64,000 nt of DNA from an uncultured Clostridia bacterium (GTDB lineage: Bacteria; Bacillota; Clostridia; Christensenellales; UBA1242), in assembly GCA_944384465.1 (NCBI GenBank), contig CALWTK010000001.1:62001-126000 (forward strand), read 5' to 3'. Within the stretch, counting starts at the first letter, position 1. Each line of letters starts with the position of its first letter. The translations under genes were made by a program, and so were the position numbers. The notes under the pieces are model-generated. The model was not told the origin of the DNA. It saw only the letters and a program-made list of their open reading frames with translations, and did no database searches. Shown here in pieces: positions 44,194-53,836 of the stretch.

Positions 44194-44913
44194 ATGAAAA
44201 ACATTCTAATCACGGGAGCAAATGGTGGGATCGGTTCTGCCATAGCAAAAAAATTGGCAAGCAAAAACACTCGCCTATTTTTAATCTACCACAACAATAA
44301 AGATATATTAGACAACATCAGGCAAACTCACTCATCAGAAATATACCTATATCAGTGTAATTTGACAAAAGAAAAAGAGATAAAAGCATTAATTGATGAT
44401 ATCATATACAAATTCAAAAAAATTGATGTCCTGATCAATGCGCATGGGGTGTCCCTGTTCCAACAGATACAGGACACGAGCGAAAAAGATTACAATCATA
44501 TATTCGACACCAATTTCAAAAGCATTGTGTTCACAATCAAGCATGTGGCAAAGCATATGATCAGCGAAAAATACGGAAATATCATAAATATTTCTTCTAT
44601 GTGGGGGAATGTAGGCGCCAGCATGGAAAGCATATACTCCGCAGCAAAAGGCGCACTAAACACGCTCACATTGTCTCTTGCGAAAGAATTGGGACCAAGC
44701 AACATATGCGTCAACGCGATTTGTCCCGGACTGATTGACACCAAGATGAACGCAAAACTAGATAGCTCAGCGATCTCGGAGATCGTAAACTCTACACCAT
44801 TGAATAGAATAGGCAGTCCAGACGACGTTGCAAAAATCGTGAAATTTTTAGCGTTAGACTCAAGTTTTATCACCGGACAAATAATAACCGTAGACGGCGG
44901 ATTCTCACTTTAA
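44194..44913 (+). CDS. SDR oxidoreductase, FabG-like
   Basis: 239 residues from ATG 44194, chosen because the -10 box is 6 nt upstream and an earlier in-frame start has no signals. Cofactor motif TGANGGIG (7-14), NINAHGV-type NAG equivalent (LINAHGVS), active Ser in NISSMWG and catalytic YSAAK near 150, then NAICPGLIDTKM and a closing DGGFSL. It is an NAD(P)H-dependent ketoreductase, most simply 3-oxoacyl-ACP reductase, though other alcohol or steroid substrates fit the family. Single gene. Confidence 0.93.
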   Translation: MKNILITGANGGIGSAIAKKLASKNTRLFLIYHNNKDILDNIRQTHSSEIYLYQCNLTKEKEIKALIDDIIYKFKKIDVLINAHGVSLFQQIQDTSEKDYNHIFDTNFKSIVFTIKHVAKHMISEKYGNIINISSMWGNVGASMESIYSAAKGALNTLTLSLAKELGPSNICVNAICPGLIDTKMNAKLDSSAISEIVNSTPLNRIGSPDDVAKIVKFLALDSSFITGQIITVDGGFSL

Positions 44914-45093
44914 ACGTGCTGATTAAGGGGGAAATTACATAATATCATACGCTCCAGATGACCTTCGTACTTTGGTGAGATTGAGTTTTTTGTTTTAATT
45001 TTTTATAAAATTTCATATTTTTTTTGATATATTTATTAAAAAATTACAATAAAATCATTTTTATATAAAAATTATATACAAATAACAAAATTT

Positions 45094-45124
45094 AAAAAAA
45101 GATAGTGCTCACTATCTTTTTTTT
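45094..45124. terminator. Bidirectional terminator downstream of the SDR gene
   Basis: Stem AAAAGATAGT/ACTATCTTTT around a small loop with A and T runs; also terminates the convergent gene at 45143-45601. Confidence 0.85.
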
Positions 45125-45142
45125 GTCACTAATTTATAAACT

Positions 45143-45601
45143 CTAGTCGTTATTTTTATTTGCTATTTTTGCATTCAATTCATCTTCACTGGTAGCGTGT
45201 TCTACCAACTTTTCACCCACGCACCAACTGGCAATCATATATCCAGTAGTCATCAAAGAGATCAATGATATGGATATAAACAAATTGAAGTAATCAGTAG
45301 CAAGCCCATCCGCTCCAGCGTTGATGACATACAATATGACCGCCATAATCACGGCCAACACACTCAAGATATACACTATCCAACCAGAGATTGCCTTTGC
45401 TTCATGTGAAGACGTACATATGATGTCAAAAATCAACACGCCAATCACCAAGCCTGACCAAATAAAGTAAATCACTTTAGCCCACATCACAACATCTTTT
45501 ACCACAAGAGCAAAGATAAAGAAGCCTACATTCACTAGCGCCAGGGCGATCAAAGTATAGTAGACGATGGTAGATAGAATTCTCTTATCTCTAACACTCA
45601 T
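45143..45601 (-). CDS. Four-helix membrane protein of unknown function
   Basis: 152 residues with four hydrophobic segments (about 13-33, 41-62, 72-93, 106-127) and a charged C-terminal tail. No family recognised. AAGGAGG precedes ATG. It lies 68 nt downstream of the Ca2+-ATPase on the same strand but a terminator lies between them. Confidence 0.75.
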   Translation of the reverse strand: MSVRDKRILSTIVYYTLIALALVNVGFFIFALVVKDVVMWAKVIYFIWSGLVIGVLIFDIICTSSHEAKAISGWIVYILSVLAVIMAVILYVINAGADGLATDYFNLFISISLISLMTTGYMIASWCVGEKLVEHATSEDELNAKIANKNND

Positions 45602-45649
45602 AATTCCTCCTTGTAAATATTTTTGACAAACTAAAAAGATTTATGCGTT

Positions 45650-45684
45650 TCAAACAAAAAAGAACGAAATTAGCTTCGTTCTTT
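45650..45684 (-). terminator. Terminator of the P-type ATPase gene
   Basis: Stem AAAGAACGAA/TTCGTTCTTT (minus strand) overlapping the last codons of the gene, followed by T. Confidence 0.85.
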
Positions 45685-48294
45685 CAGCGCTTTTCTTAAA
45701 TTAATAGTCCTCTTTCTATCCGGCAGCACCAATTTAAACAATTCGCAAGTAGGAATTATAATGATTGAGGCAATTATGATGACGATCCATTGTGAAAAAT
45801 TCAAAAATTCTAAACCAAACAACGGATACATGAATGGGATACATGCAACACAGAGATTTATCAAAAGGGTTATGACAAAACAGATATTAAAGGTCCTATT
45901 GTCAAACAAATTTTTTGTGAATATAGAATTGTTTGTCTTACAATTTACACTGTGGAGTAACTGCATAAATATTATAGTGAAGAATACCATTGTGCTAGCC
46001 TCATTAGGTGAATAACATTTGATGCCGACCACATACACAATCATCACAATCAAAGTCTGCAAAATGGACTGATATATGATAGCCACTCCCACTTTCCCAC
46101 CAAAAAGTCCGCTTGAACTGTCCCTAGGGGGCGAAGTCATAACCTCTTTTTCCACCTTTTCCATTCCGAGCGCAAATGCAGGCAAACTATCAGTGACCAG
46201 GTTGACAAACAACATCTGCGCTGGCAAAAGGAAAGTGAAATTCGGGAAGAACACCAAAGCGAGCAACATCCCAAACACTTCCACACAATTAGTAGATATC
46301 AAAAATTGCAGTGCCTTTTGGATATTGCTATACACCTTTCTCCCTTCTTCAACAGCCACCACAATGGATGCGAAATTGTCATCTGTCACCACCATATCTG
46401 CGACATTTTTGACTACATCAGTGCCGGATTTTCCCATGCCGACTCCGATATCCGCGATCTTTAAACTAGGGGCATCATTTACGCCGTCCCCTGTCATGGC
46501 GACAATCTTCTTCAGTCCTTTGAACGCCTTCACAATCCGCACCTTATGTTCGGGAGAGACTCTAGCATACACAGTGTAATTTTGACAATTGTGTTTCAAT
46601 TCTTTATCAGTGAGCTTTTCCAATTCTTCTCCAGTTATGACTTGGTTGATGGATGTCGCTATCCCCAACGTCTTTGCTATGGCGAAAGCTGTCCTTTTGT
46701 GATCACCTGTGATCATGACTGGCTTCAAGCCCGCTTTGAAACATTTCTCAATACTATCCTTTACTTCCGGCCTAGGATTGTCCATCATGCCAGCCAGCCC
46801 TAAAAACACCATATCTTCTTCCAATTCATCTTTTGGATTATAGATATCATAATCTTTGTAGCAAAAGGCAATCACTCGCAAAGCTTTGTCTGTCATAGTG
46901 TCATTCGCTCTTTTTACCCTTTCCTTCAACTCATCACTAAAAGGTAGAGTCTTGTTGCCTAATTTTATGTATTTACATTTTTCAATTAAAATCTCTGGAG
47001 CGCCCTTTGTGTAACTTTTCACCCCGCCATCATTCACTATGACACTCATCATTTTCCTAGTCGAATTAAAAGGTATTTCATGTATGATTTTATAATTGAC
47101 TTTGTCTAAATAATCCAACGCATATCCATACAGTGCCGTCTCGGTAGGTTCTCCTACAATCATGCCTTTTTCTAATCGCGCATTGTTGCAAAGGAGCATA
47201 CATTTTATTACATTTTGATACACATCCCCCTGTTTTAGATTGAATTGATTGTCCCAATATGTGTCCACCACTTGCATTTTGTTTAGAGTCAATGTGCCCG
47301 TCTTGTCCGTACATATTATTTCACAACTTCCTAACGTTTCTACTGCGTGAAGATGTTTGATTATACATTTTCGTTTGGCAAGCTGCTGCACCCCTAGCGC
47401 TAGTATGATAGTGATCACGGCAGGCAAGCTTTCCGGAATAGCAGCGACAGCCAAGGCAACCGACGTCATAAGAGCGTTCATAAATCCATTTCCGCTAATC
47501 AGTTCTATAGCCAAAATCACCACACATACCGCCAGCACCACCCAGGTAATGATTTTCCCAATTTTATCTATGGACTTTTGAAGCGGAGTAATCTCTTTTT
47601 TTGCATTGAACAGTAGATTAGCTATCTTTCCTAATTCGGTATTTTTGCCGACCGCTACCACTACTCCACGCGCTTTGCCGTTGGTGACCATGCTACCCGA
47701 ATACGCCATGTTTTTGCGCTCTGCGAGTGGCGTAGCTTTATTTAGCACCAAATCCGCGTTCTTTTCCACCGGAAGACTCTCACCTGTGAGTGAACTCTCG
47801 TCGCAAGAAAAGTTGTTGCTCTCAAGCAAACGTATGTCCGCCATGACGATGTTCCCCGCTTCCATCTCAACTATATCTCCGGGAACCAACTCTGTGCTGT
47901 CCACATTCAATACGACGCCATTCCTCACCACCTTGACAATAGTCTTTTCAAACTTTTGTAGATCATTGATGCAAGCCTCAGCTTTATTCTCCTGAAACAC
48001 ACCTATCAGAGCGTTCATAATGACAATAAAAAGAATTACAAATCCTTCAAACAAATCCGCATACTCTTTATTGACAATAGCAACCGTCAACGACACCACA
48101 GCTGACACTAATAAAATTGCCACCATTATGTTTAAAAACTGTTTAAAAAACGACTTCAAAAAGGTCTGTTTTTTCTCTTTTTCTAACTCATTTTTTCCAT
48201 ATTTCTTTAGCCTGTCCCTTACTTCCGATTCGCTCAACCCAGATTTAGAAGTTTTCAGCCGCTCCAGGACATCTCCACTCTTTAAATTATACAT
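45670..48294 (-). CDS. P-type Ca2+-transporting ATPase
   Basis: 874 residues. Phosphorylation motif DKTGTLTLNKM near 330, TGES in the A domain, TGDGVNDAP in the hinge, and ten hydrophobic helices. Ion-site motifs AAIPESLPAVI (PEGLP type) and NLVTDSLPAFALG are those of SERCA/PMCA-type Ca2+ pumps. It exports Ca2+ at the cost of ATP. The ATG at 48294 has no clear ribosome-binding site, so the start is less certain than the product. No regulator is adjacent. Confidence 0.95.
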   Translation of the reverse strand: MYNLKSGDVLERLKTSKSGLSESEVRDRLKKYGKNELEKEKKQTFLKSFFKQFLNIMVAILLVSAVVSLTVAIVNKEYADLFEGFVILFIVIMNALIGVFQENKAEACINDLQKFEKTIVKVVRNGVVLNVDSTELVPGDIVEMEAGNIVMADIRLLESNNFSCDESSLTGESLPVEKNADLVLNKATPLAERKNMAYSGSMVTNGKARGVVVAVGKNTELGKIANLLFNAKKEITPLQKSIDKIGKIITWVVLAVCVVILAIELISGNGFMNALMTSVALAVAAIPESLPAVITIILALGVQQLAKRKCIIKHLHAVETLGSCEIICTDKTGTLTLNKMQVVDTYWDNQFNLKQGDVYQNVIKCMLLCNNARLEKGMIVGEPTETALYGYALDYLDKVNYKIIHEIPFNSTRKMMSVIVNDGGVKSYTKGAPEILIEKCKYIKLGNKTLPFSDELKERVKRANDTMTDKALRVIAFCYKDYDIYNPKDELEEDMVFLGLAGMMDNPRPEVKDSIEKCFKAGLKPVMITGDHKRTAFAIAKTLGIATSINQVITGEELEKLTDKELKHNCQNYTVYARVSPEHKVRIVKAFKGLKKIVAMTGDGVNDAPSLKIADIGVGMGKSGTDVVKNVADMVVTDDNFASIVVAVEEGRKVYSNIQKALQFLISTNCVEVFGMLLALVFFPNFTFLLPAQMLFVNLVTDSLPAFALGMEKVEKEVMTSPPRDSSSGLFGGKVGVAIIYQSILQTLIVMIVYVVGIKCYSPNEASTMVFFTIIFMQLLHSVNCKTNNSIFTKNLFDNRTFNICFVITLLINLCVACIPFMYPLFGLEFLNFSQWIVIIIASIIIIPTCELFKLVLPDRKRTINLRKALKERS

Positions 48295-48449
48295 ATTCTA
48301 ACTTATTAATTTTGTCTTTCAAATAGAACATATCTTGCATAGCTCAAGCTTATCATCAAAAAATATGTCGAAAAAGCAAAATAATTTACAAATTTGCAAA
48401 TAGGTTTGTAATTTTAAAAAAGATATGCTAAAATACAAAAGGAATTATC

Positions 48450-50303
48450 ATGAAAGAAGAAATAAAAAAAATTGAACACAAATTTGACGCTCATCAACAA
48501 AAGATAGTTGATGAACTCTTGAAAATACTTGACGATATGCAACTTGGCGATGACAACAAACTTGAAGGTGTATTGTATTTTAGTCTAAAATTAAACAAGA
48601 CATCGCTACAGGACATAAAAAACGAATATCCAGAAAACATATATAGCACTATAGAAATATTAGATAAATTGGACAATATCAATTTCTCACAGCAAAATGA
48701 AGAGGCGGAAAATTTGAGAAAGATGTTTTTCGCCATCACGAAAGATATACGAATAATCATGCTAAAGATTGCCTTTATTGTGACCAATTTGCGTTTTTCA
48801 GATGAATTAAATGAGGCGGACAAGAAAGCGTTAGCGCGCTCTATTTTCACTCTCTATGCACCATTGTCAGCTAGGCTCGGACTGTCCGGATACAAGACAG
48901 AACTTGAAAATGGTGCTTTCCAGATTGAAAATCCGGAAAAATACAATGAAATACAAACTGAAGTAGATATGCGTTTTCACAAACGTCAACCAATTGTTGA
49001 GAGACTGAAAACTTTAGTAGAAAATTGCATGCAGGATTTAGGCATCAAAGGCAAAGTCTACGGAAGGAAAAAGCACATTTACAGCATATACAAAAAATTG
49101 AATGATCACAACCTAGACAACATTTATGACCTAATAGCTGTGCGCGCAATAGTGTCCACCGTGCCCGAATGTTATGCCCTTTTAGGGAGATTGCATTCGG
49201 TCGTTGAACCTATCGCAAATAGGTTCAAAGATTACATCGCCATCCCTAAACCCAACGGCTACCAATCTTTACATACCACAGTGAAATTTGAAGGCTTCCC
49301 AGTAGAAATTCAGATTCGAACAGAAGAGATGCACAAATACGCAGAATATGGTGTCGCCGCCCACTGGCTATATAAAGAAAAACGAAGCAAACAAGACAAT
49401 CTAGACATCCGTCTAGCATGGTTAAGGCAGATGATGGAAAATGAGAATGTCAGCATTGATGAACTAGCGAACTCACTTAGTCAGGATATTTACAACAGTG
49501 AAATATTCGTCCAAACGCCAAAGGGTAAGGTCATATATCTACCTAATGGTTCTACCCCACTTGACTTTGCTTACGCTATCCACAGTGAAATTGGCAACAA
49601 ATGCGTAGGCGCAAAGGTCAATGGGAAAATGGTGTCTACCTACTCCACTTTGAACAATGGAGACGTGGTAGAGATTATCACGAATCCGAATTCAAAAGGT
49701 CCGTCTAGAGACTGGCTAAAGATATGCAAGACCAGCGAAGCTAGGAGCAAGATCAACAGTTTTTTCAAGAAAAACATGAAAGAAGAAAATATAAAACTTG
49801 GGAAAACTATGCTAGAGAATGCAATCAGAGAAAAGGGCTATTCAGTATCTAAACTGCTGGTGAAGAAGAATTTGGACGAGATATTAAAATATTACAACAT
49901 GAACGACCCGGACGAATTTTATGCCAACATTGGTACGAACGCAATATCGGCGAAATTGATTGCCAACAAATTGGCACAAGCATATCAAAAACAAATCCAA
50001 AAAGAGGACCTAAACATCAAGCAAGAAAACACGATCTCACTATCCACCCCAACCGACAAGCAGATTGGAATAAAAGGGCTCAACAATATTTTGATCAAAT
50101 TTGCGGGTTGCTGCAAACCTATGTATGGGGATGATATTATTGGCTTCATTTCAGCGGGACGTGGCATTGTCATACATAGAAAAGTCTGTCCAAATGTGAG
50201 TTATTTTAGAGCATCTAGAATTATAGAAGCATATTGGAAACCAATCGTAGCAAAAGAAACAAAAAAGACAAAAAAAGCAACGAAAAATGAAAAAACACAA
50301 TAA
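48450..50303 (+). CDS. rel: RelA/SpoT-family (p)ppGpp synthetase, hydrolase site lost, no ACT domain
   Basis: 617 residues. The N-terminal HD region is unrecognisable: neither the H-x-x-H/HD pair nor the conserved Asp of the KLADRLHN motif is present (it reads KIAFIVTNLRF), so hydrolysis of ppGpp should be lost. The synthetase part is intact (KDYIAIPKPNGYQSLHTTVK, EIQIRTEEMHKYAEYGVAAH), followed by TGS and the zinc-type FAGCCKPMYGDDIIGFISAG region with HRKVCPN. The sequence then ends, with no ACT domain. It should make ppGpp or pppGpp on starved ribosomes. AAGGA precedes ATG. A separate hydrolase would have to be elsewhere. Confidence 0.9.
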   Translation: MKEEIKKIEHKFDAHQQKIVDELLKILDDMQLGDDNKLEGVLYFSLKLNKTSLQDIKNEYPENIYSTIEILDKLDNINFSQQNEEAENLRKMFFAITKDIRIIMLKIAFIVTNLRFSDELNEADKKALARSIFTLYAPLSARLGLSGYKTELENGAFQIENPEKYNEIQTEVDMRFHKRQPIVERLKTLVENCMQDLGIKGKVYGRKKHIYSIYKKLNDHNLDNIYDLIAVRAIVSTVPECYALLGRLHSVVEPIANRFKDYIAIPKPNGYQSLHTTVKFEGFPVEIQIRTEEMHKYAEYGVAAHWLYKEKRSKQDNLDIRLAWLRQMMENENVSIDELANSLSQDIYNSEIFVQTPKGKVIYLPNGSTPLDFAYAIHSEIGNKCVGAKVNGKMVSTYSTLNNGDVVEIITNPNSKGPSRDWLKICKTSEARSKINSFFKKNMKEENIKLGKTMLENAIREKGYSVSKLLVKKNLDEILKYYNMNDPDEFYANIGTNAISAKLIANKLAQAYQKQIQKEDLNIKQENTISLSTPTDKQIGIKGLNNILIKFAGCCKPMYGDDIIGFISAGRGIVIHRKVCPNVSYFRASRIIEAYWKPIVAKETKKTKKATKNEKTQ

Positions 50304-50330
50304 AAATCATAAAAATTTATAAAAAATATA

Positions 50331-50362
50331 AAAAATGGATAAATTTTTATCCATTTTATTTT
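50331..50362. terminator. Bidirectional terminator between rel and the FkbM gene
   Basis: AAAATGGATAAA/TTTATCCATTTT stem with A and T runs; overlaps the stop codon of the convergent gene. Confidence 0.88.
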
Positions 50363-51291
50363 TTTGGTAAACATATCAGACAGATTTCTGTAGGATAAAT
50401 GCAGCCGCCATAATATCTAAGATGGAATTCATAATTAGAGTTAATTTTTTCTATCATTCTTGGAATTTGGAATAAATCCGTATTGTTGTGATAGACCGCT
50501 ATCAGCAATTTTGGATTGTCATCTTTAATGTGCTTTTTCATGCCTTCAAGCGCCATCATCTCCGCCCCCTCAATGTCCATTTTGACCATAGTTATCTTGT
50601 CATAAATATCATTGTCAAGGCTGACAGCGTCCACTGCAATGCCACCATTTTCTGAAATTTTGTTGGCTGACGGCTCGCTGTTTAGGTCAAAATGTAGAGT
50701 GCAATTTTTGTCCGCTACAGCTTTTTGCTTTATAATAATATTTTCATAGGATGATAGATTTTTCTCTATCTGTTTTATGTTTTCTGGACTGATCTCATAA
50801 CAATAAATTTTGTCAAAACTATCTTTGCCGTATGATTTTATATAATCAATCACTGTATCCCCAGTAAATGTACCGACATCAACAAAGCTTTCATCTTCAC
50901 ATTTTGGCATCAAATCTAGGTCAAAATATTGTTTGTATATATGTTCCATGCAGTTTTTGAGATTTACAAAATCAAAATTATAAAAATTGTTTAGAATGGA
51001 ATATAAAATATATTTTGATTTATAATCACTCAATCTATTATAGAGCCAAATATAATCATCTATATTTTCTTTGAAAATTAAACTTTTTAAATAAAAAATT
51101 TCAAAATTCTCTTCATTTATATTCATTTTCCCCCAATAATTAAATTTATTGAAATAATTTTCCATAGATTTTTGGGTTGCAAAAGGTATTTTTTTGAATT
51201 GGTTGACTATGTGGTTGTAAATATCATAAATATTTTTATTTTTTATCTCTTCTATTAAATTAAAAAATAAATTGTCAATAAAATTTTTCAT
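50356..51291 (-). CDS. FkbM-family SAM-dependent methyltransferase
   Basis: 311 residues. The C-terminal 200 carry the FkbM pattern: DVGTFTGDTVIDYIKSYG (SAM motif I), YCYEISPENIKQIEKNL, DAVSLDNDI and TMVKMDIEGAEMMALEGMK with the family's typical DIEGAE. It methylates a sugar or small-molecule hydroxyl. The N-terminal 120 residues are K, N, Y and F rich and encoded by more AT-rich DNA than the rest; they may be a substrate-recognition domain. AAGGA precedes ATG. No glycosyltransferases are nearby. Confidence 0.85.
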   Translation of the reverse strand: MKNFIDNLFFNLIEEIKNKNIYDIYNHIVNQFKKIPFATQKSMENYFNKFNYWGKMNINEENFEIFYLKSLIFKENIDDYIWLYNRLSDYKSKYILYSILNNFYNFDFVNLKNCMEHIYKQYFDLDLMPKCEDESFVDVGTFTGDTVIDYIKSYGKDSFDKIYCYEISPENIKQIEKNLSSYENIIIKQKAVADKNCTLHFDLNSEPSANKISENGGIAVDAVSLDNDIYDKITMVKMDIEGAEMMALEGMKKHIKDDNPKLLIAVYHNNTDLFQIPRMIEKINSNYEFHLRYYGGCIYPTEICLICLPKK

Positions 51292-51401
51292 TTAAATCCT
51301 TTTTTATAAAAAAATTATGTTTTTAATTATTTTTATTTGTTTTTTTATTTTTTAATAAAATTACATAATTATATTTATGAAAAAATTTTTACTATTGACA
51401 A

Positions 51402-52184
51402 TTATTCCTCATACTTGAACCCGATATGCTGACACATGTCTTGCTTGTCGCGAATAGAGAGTGGAAAATTTTTACTGAACTTATTGTACATTTCAAACAA
51501 GAGATTTTCTCTCCCGAACGAAAAATAATCTTTTTCATTCAGTATTATGTGATCACACAGAGCGACATTCATAATGCAACATATATTCAAAATGTTTTGA
51601 GTCGTAAGCATATCTTCTCTGCTTGGGTTCACATCCCCATTTGGATGGGTATGAAACATGACTATTGATGTCGTATTTTCATTATTGATGATGTTTGCAA
51701 ATTTTTTGATATCTATCGACACACTATTATCACTATTCCCTTCAATTGTAAAGGTTTTGACAATCTTGCAACTAGAATTTAGGCAAACTATATACAAAAA
51801 TTCCTTATTTTTGATTTCATATTTACTCCTAAAATATTTGACACATTCATAAGGAGAACGCAAAAAATGGATAGTATTTTCTTCTTTATCAGCTTTGAAA
51901 ATATCAAACAAGCGCGGCAACATACTCAAGAATAGTGCAGTCTCTTCTCCTACGCCCTTGTTCTTCATTAGATCATGATAATCTGCTTCCAACACTTGAG
52001 ACAGACTTCCATAAGTTCTAATCAATTCATGCGCCAATTGATTGGTGTCTTTTTGTGGAATAGTATATGTCAAAATTAATTCCAGCACTTCATGAATGCT
52101 GAGTGAATTTAAACCATTTTTTCTTACTTTGTCCTTCAAGCGCTGTCTGTGACCGCCATGCATGTGTTTATAAGGATAATTCAT
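51402..52184 (-). CDS. radC: RadC/JAMM-domain protein
   Basis: 260 residues. N-terminal HhH-type region (LSIHEVLELILTYTIPQKDT ... LMKNKGVGEETALFLSML) and a C-terminal JAMM metal site: HTHPNGDVNPSRED near 175-190 fits HxHx7SxxD. RadC is annotated as DNA repair but its real role is unresolved; the JAMM motif suggests metal-dependent hydrolysis. AAAGGGA precedes ATG. Single gene. Confidence 0.93.
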   Translation of the reverse strand: MNYPYKHMHGGHRQRLKDKVRKNGLNSLSIHEVLELILTYTIPQKDTNQLAHELIRTYGSLSQVLEADYHDLMKNKGVGEETALFLSMLPRLFDIFKADKEENTIHFLRSPYECVKYFRSKYEIKNKEFLYIVCLNSSCKIVKTFTIEGNSDNSVSIDIKKFANIINNENTTSIVMFHTHPNGDVNPSREDMLTTQNILNICCIMNVALCDHIILNEKDYFSFGRENLLFEMYNKFSKNFPLSIRDKQDMCQHIGFKYEE

Positions 52185-52305
52185 ACTCTGTTCCCTTTAA
52201 TAAAATAACATATTTAAAAATTATATCAAAATATTTTAAAAAACATATTTTTTTTAGTTTATAAATTTTTTTTGTCTGTGATATAATAAAAATGAGGTAT
52301 AACTT

Positions 52306-53748
52306 ATGAAAATAATAAAAAAATTTAAAGTTTTTTTAATGATATTATTACTAATTCCGTGCATTTTTTTGTTCAGTGCTTGCTCCCAAGAACCGTATGT
52401 GGTCAAAATTGAAAGGACTGAGACAGTTGGAAATTATGAAACGTACACTATAACCTATTCGGATGGCACGACTTCAACTTTTACAATAGAAAATGGTACA
52501 GACGGTGAAGATGGGCAAAATGTGACAATTGAAAGTATATTTGAATATTGTGTCAGTCAGGGGATGTATGAAGAATCTGAATTTGCTCAATTTTTGAAAG
52601 ACTATTTGTCAATTGAATATGACGAAAACAATGATCAGTTAGCGACTAACAAAGCAATGCTTTCAGCAGTAACCGTCTATGCCGAACAACCTACCATCAC
52701 ACTCAATCGGCCTGGACATTGGGCGCCTGACACTCAAATTTCATGCGGTGCCGGTGTAATATACAAAATGGACGACGAATATAGCTACATCATTACAAAC
52801 TACCATGTGGTATACTATGCTGGTTCTATGACTTCCAATAAAATTGGCAAAAATATTTATATATACCAATATGGTGTGGATAAAGACATTGTAAAACATG
52901 AAAACACCAACAACGATGATGGCTATCCTTTGGTAGAATTCAATGGTGGCGCTGTAAAGTGTGAATATTTAGGCGGATCAATGAATTATGATATTGCAGT
53001 GTTGAGGGTATCCACTCAGGACCTATTAGACAACAATCCGAGCGCACGTTCGGTTGATATCGCTGACAGTTATTCTGTAGCTGACACCGCAATTGCCATA
53101 GGGAATCCAGAAGGTGAAGGCATCAGCGTGACAAAAGGTATTGTCTCAGTAGAAAGCGAATATTTGACCATGGAAGGAGCGGATGAAGAGACTATCATCA
53201 CATTTAGAGTCATGCGTATAGATGCAGCAGTAAATGGCGGAAACTCTGGCGGTGGATTGTACAATTCCAATGGTGAATTGATAGGTATTGTGAATGCAAA
53301 AGCGGTATATTCTAGCGACAACACTCCATTAGATAATTACGCCTACGCTCTGCCTGTAGACAACGTCACTAAAGTCGCAGACAACATCATATATAATTTT
53401 GCAAAAGACAACACATCTACCGGCGTAGTAAAACTAGATTTAGGGCTCACCGTCACATCTCAAAACAGCAAGGTCACTTATTCGTCAAACAAATTTACGA
53501 TAACTGATGACGCTGTCATAACAGCAGTGTCTGACACAACTATTGCCGATTTCCAAGAAGGAGATATCATCAAATCTATTCAAATTAATGGTACCACTTA
53601 TGAAATAACTAGAGCGTTCCAATTTGGTGACATGCTCTTAACCGTATGTGAAGGAGATGATATCATCATAAAAGTTATGCGTGATGGCGCTGAGACAAAT
53701 ATAACGCTATTGGATGTCAGCTCTGACAATTTTACACATGTCATATAA
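52306..53748 (+). CDS. HtrA-type trypsin-like serine protease, lipoprotein
   Basis: 480 residues. Signal peptide with lipobox FSAC (Cys26) instead of the usual transmembrane anchor. After a DGTDGEDG-containing linker (65-72) comes the protease: His in ITNYHVV near 166, Asp in NYDIAVLRV near 228, Ser in VNGGNSGGGLYN near 311. A PDZ-like domain ends the protein. It degrades or refolds damaged exported proteins. GAGG precedes ATG, after an extended -10 TGTGATATAAT. Single gene with terminator. Confidence 0.92.
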   Translation: MKIIKKFKVFLMILLLIPCIFLFSACSQEPYVVKIERTETVGNYETYTITYSDGTTSTFTIENGTDGEDGQNVTIESIFEYCVSQGMYEESEFAQFLKDYLSIEYDENNDQLATNKAMLSAVTVYAEQPTITLNRPGHWAPDTQISCGAGVIYKMDDEYSYIITNYHVVYYAGSMTSNKIGKNIYIYQYGVDKDIVKHENTNNDDGYPLVEFNGGAVKCEYLGGSMNYDIAVLRVSTQDLLDNNPSARSVDIADSYSVADTAIAIGNPEGEGISVTKGIVSVESEYLTMEGADEETIITFRVMRIDAAVNGGNSGGGLYNSNGELIGIVNAKAVYSSDNTPLDNYAYALPVDNVTKVADNIIYNFAKDNTSTGVVKLDLGLTVTSQNSKVTYSSNKFTITDDAVITAVSDTTIADFQEGDIIKSIQINGTTYEITRAFQFGDMLLTVCEGDDIIIKVMRDGAETNITLLDVSSDNFTHVI

Positions 53749-53785
53749 GTCCTTAAAGGTGGGCTAGAAATTTTCGAACCGACAA

Positions 53786-53819
53786 AAAAAGATAATGTCA
53801 ATTCACATTATCTTTTTTA
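53786..53819. terminator. Bidirectional terminator between htrA-like gene and argS
   Basis: AAAAGATAATGT/ACATTATCTTTT stem with A and T runs on both sides. Confidence 0.9.
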
Positions 53820-53836
53820 GTTTCATTTTTCAATTT

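Noticed and set aside
44914..45090. Possible small RNA between the SDR gene and its terminator
   Set aside because: A weak imperfect hairpin around 44950-44990 exists but pairs poorly and has no promoter of its own.
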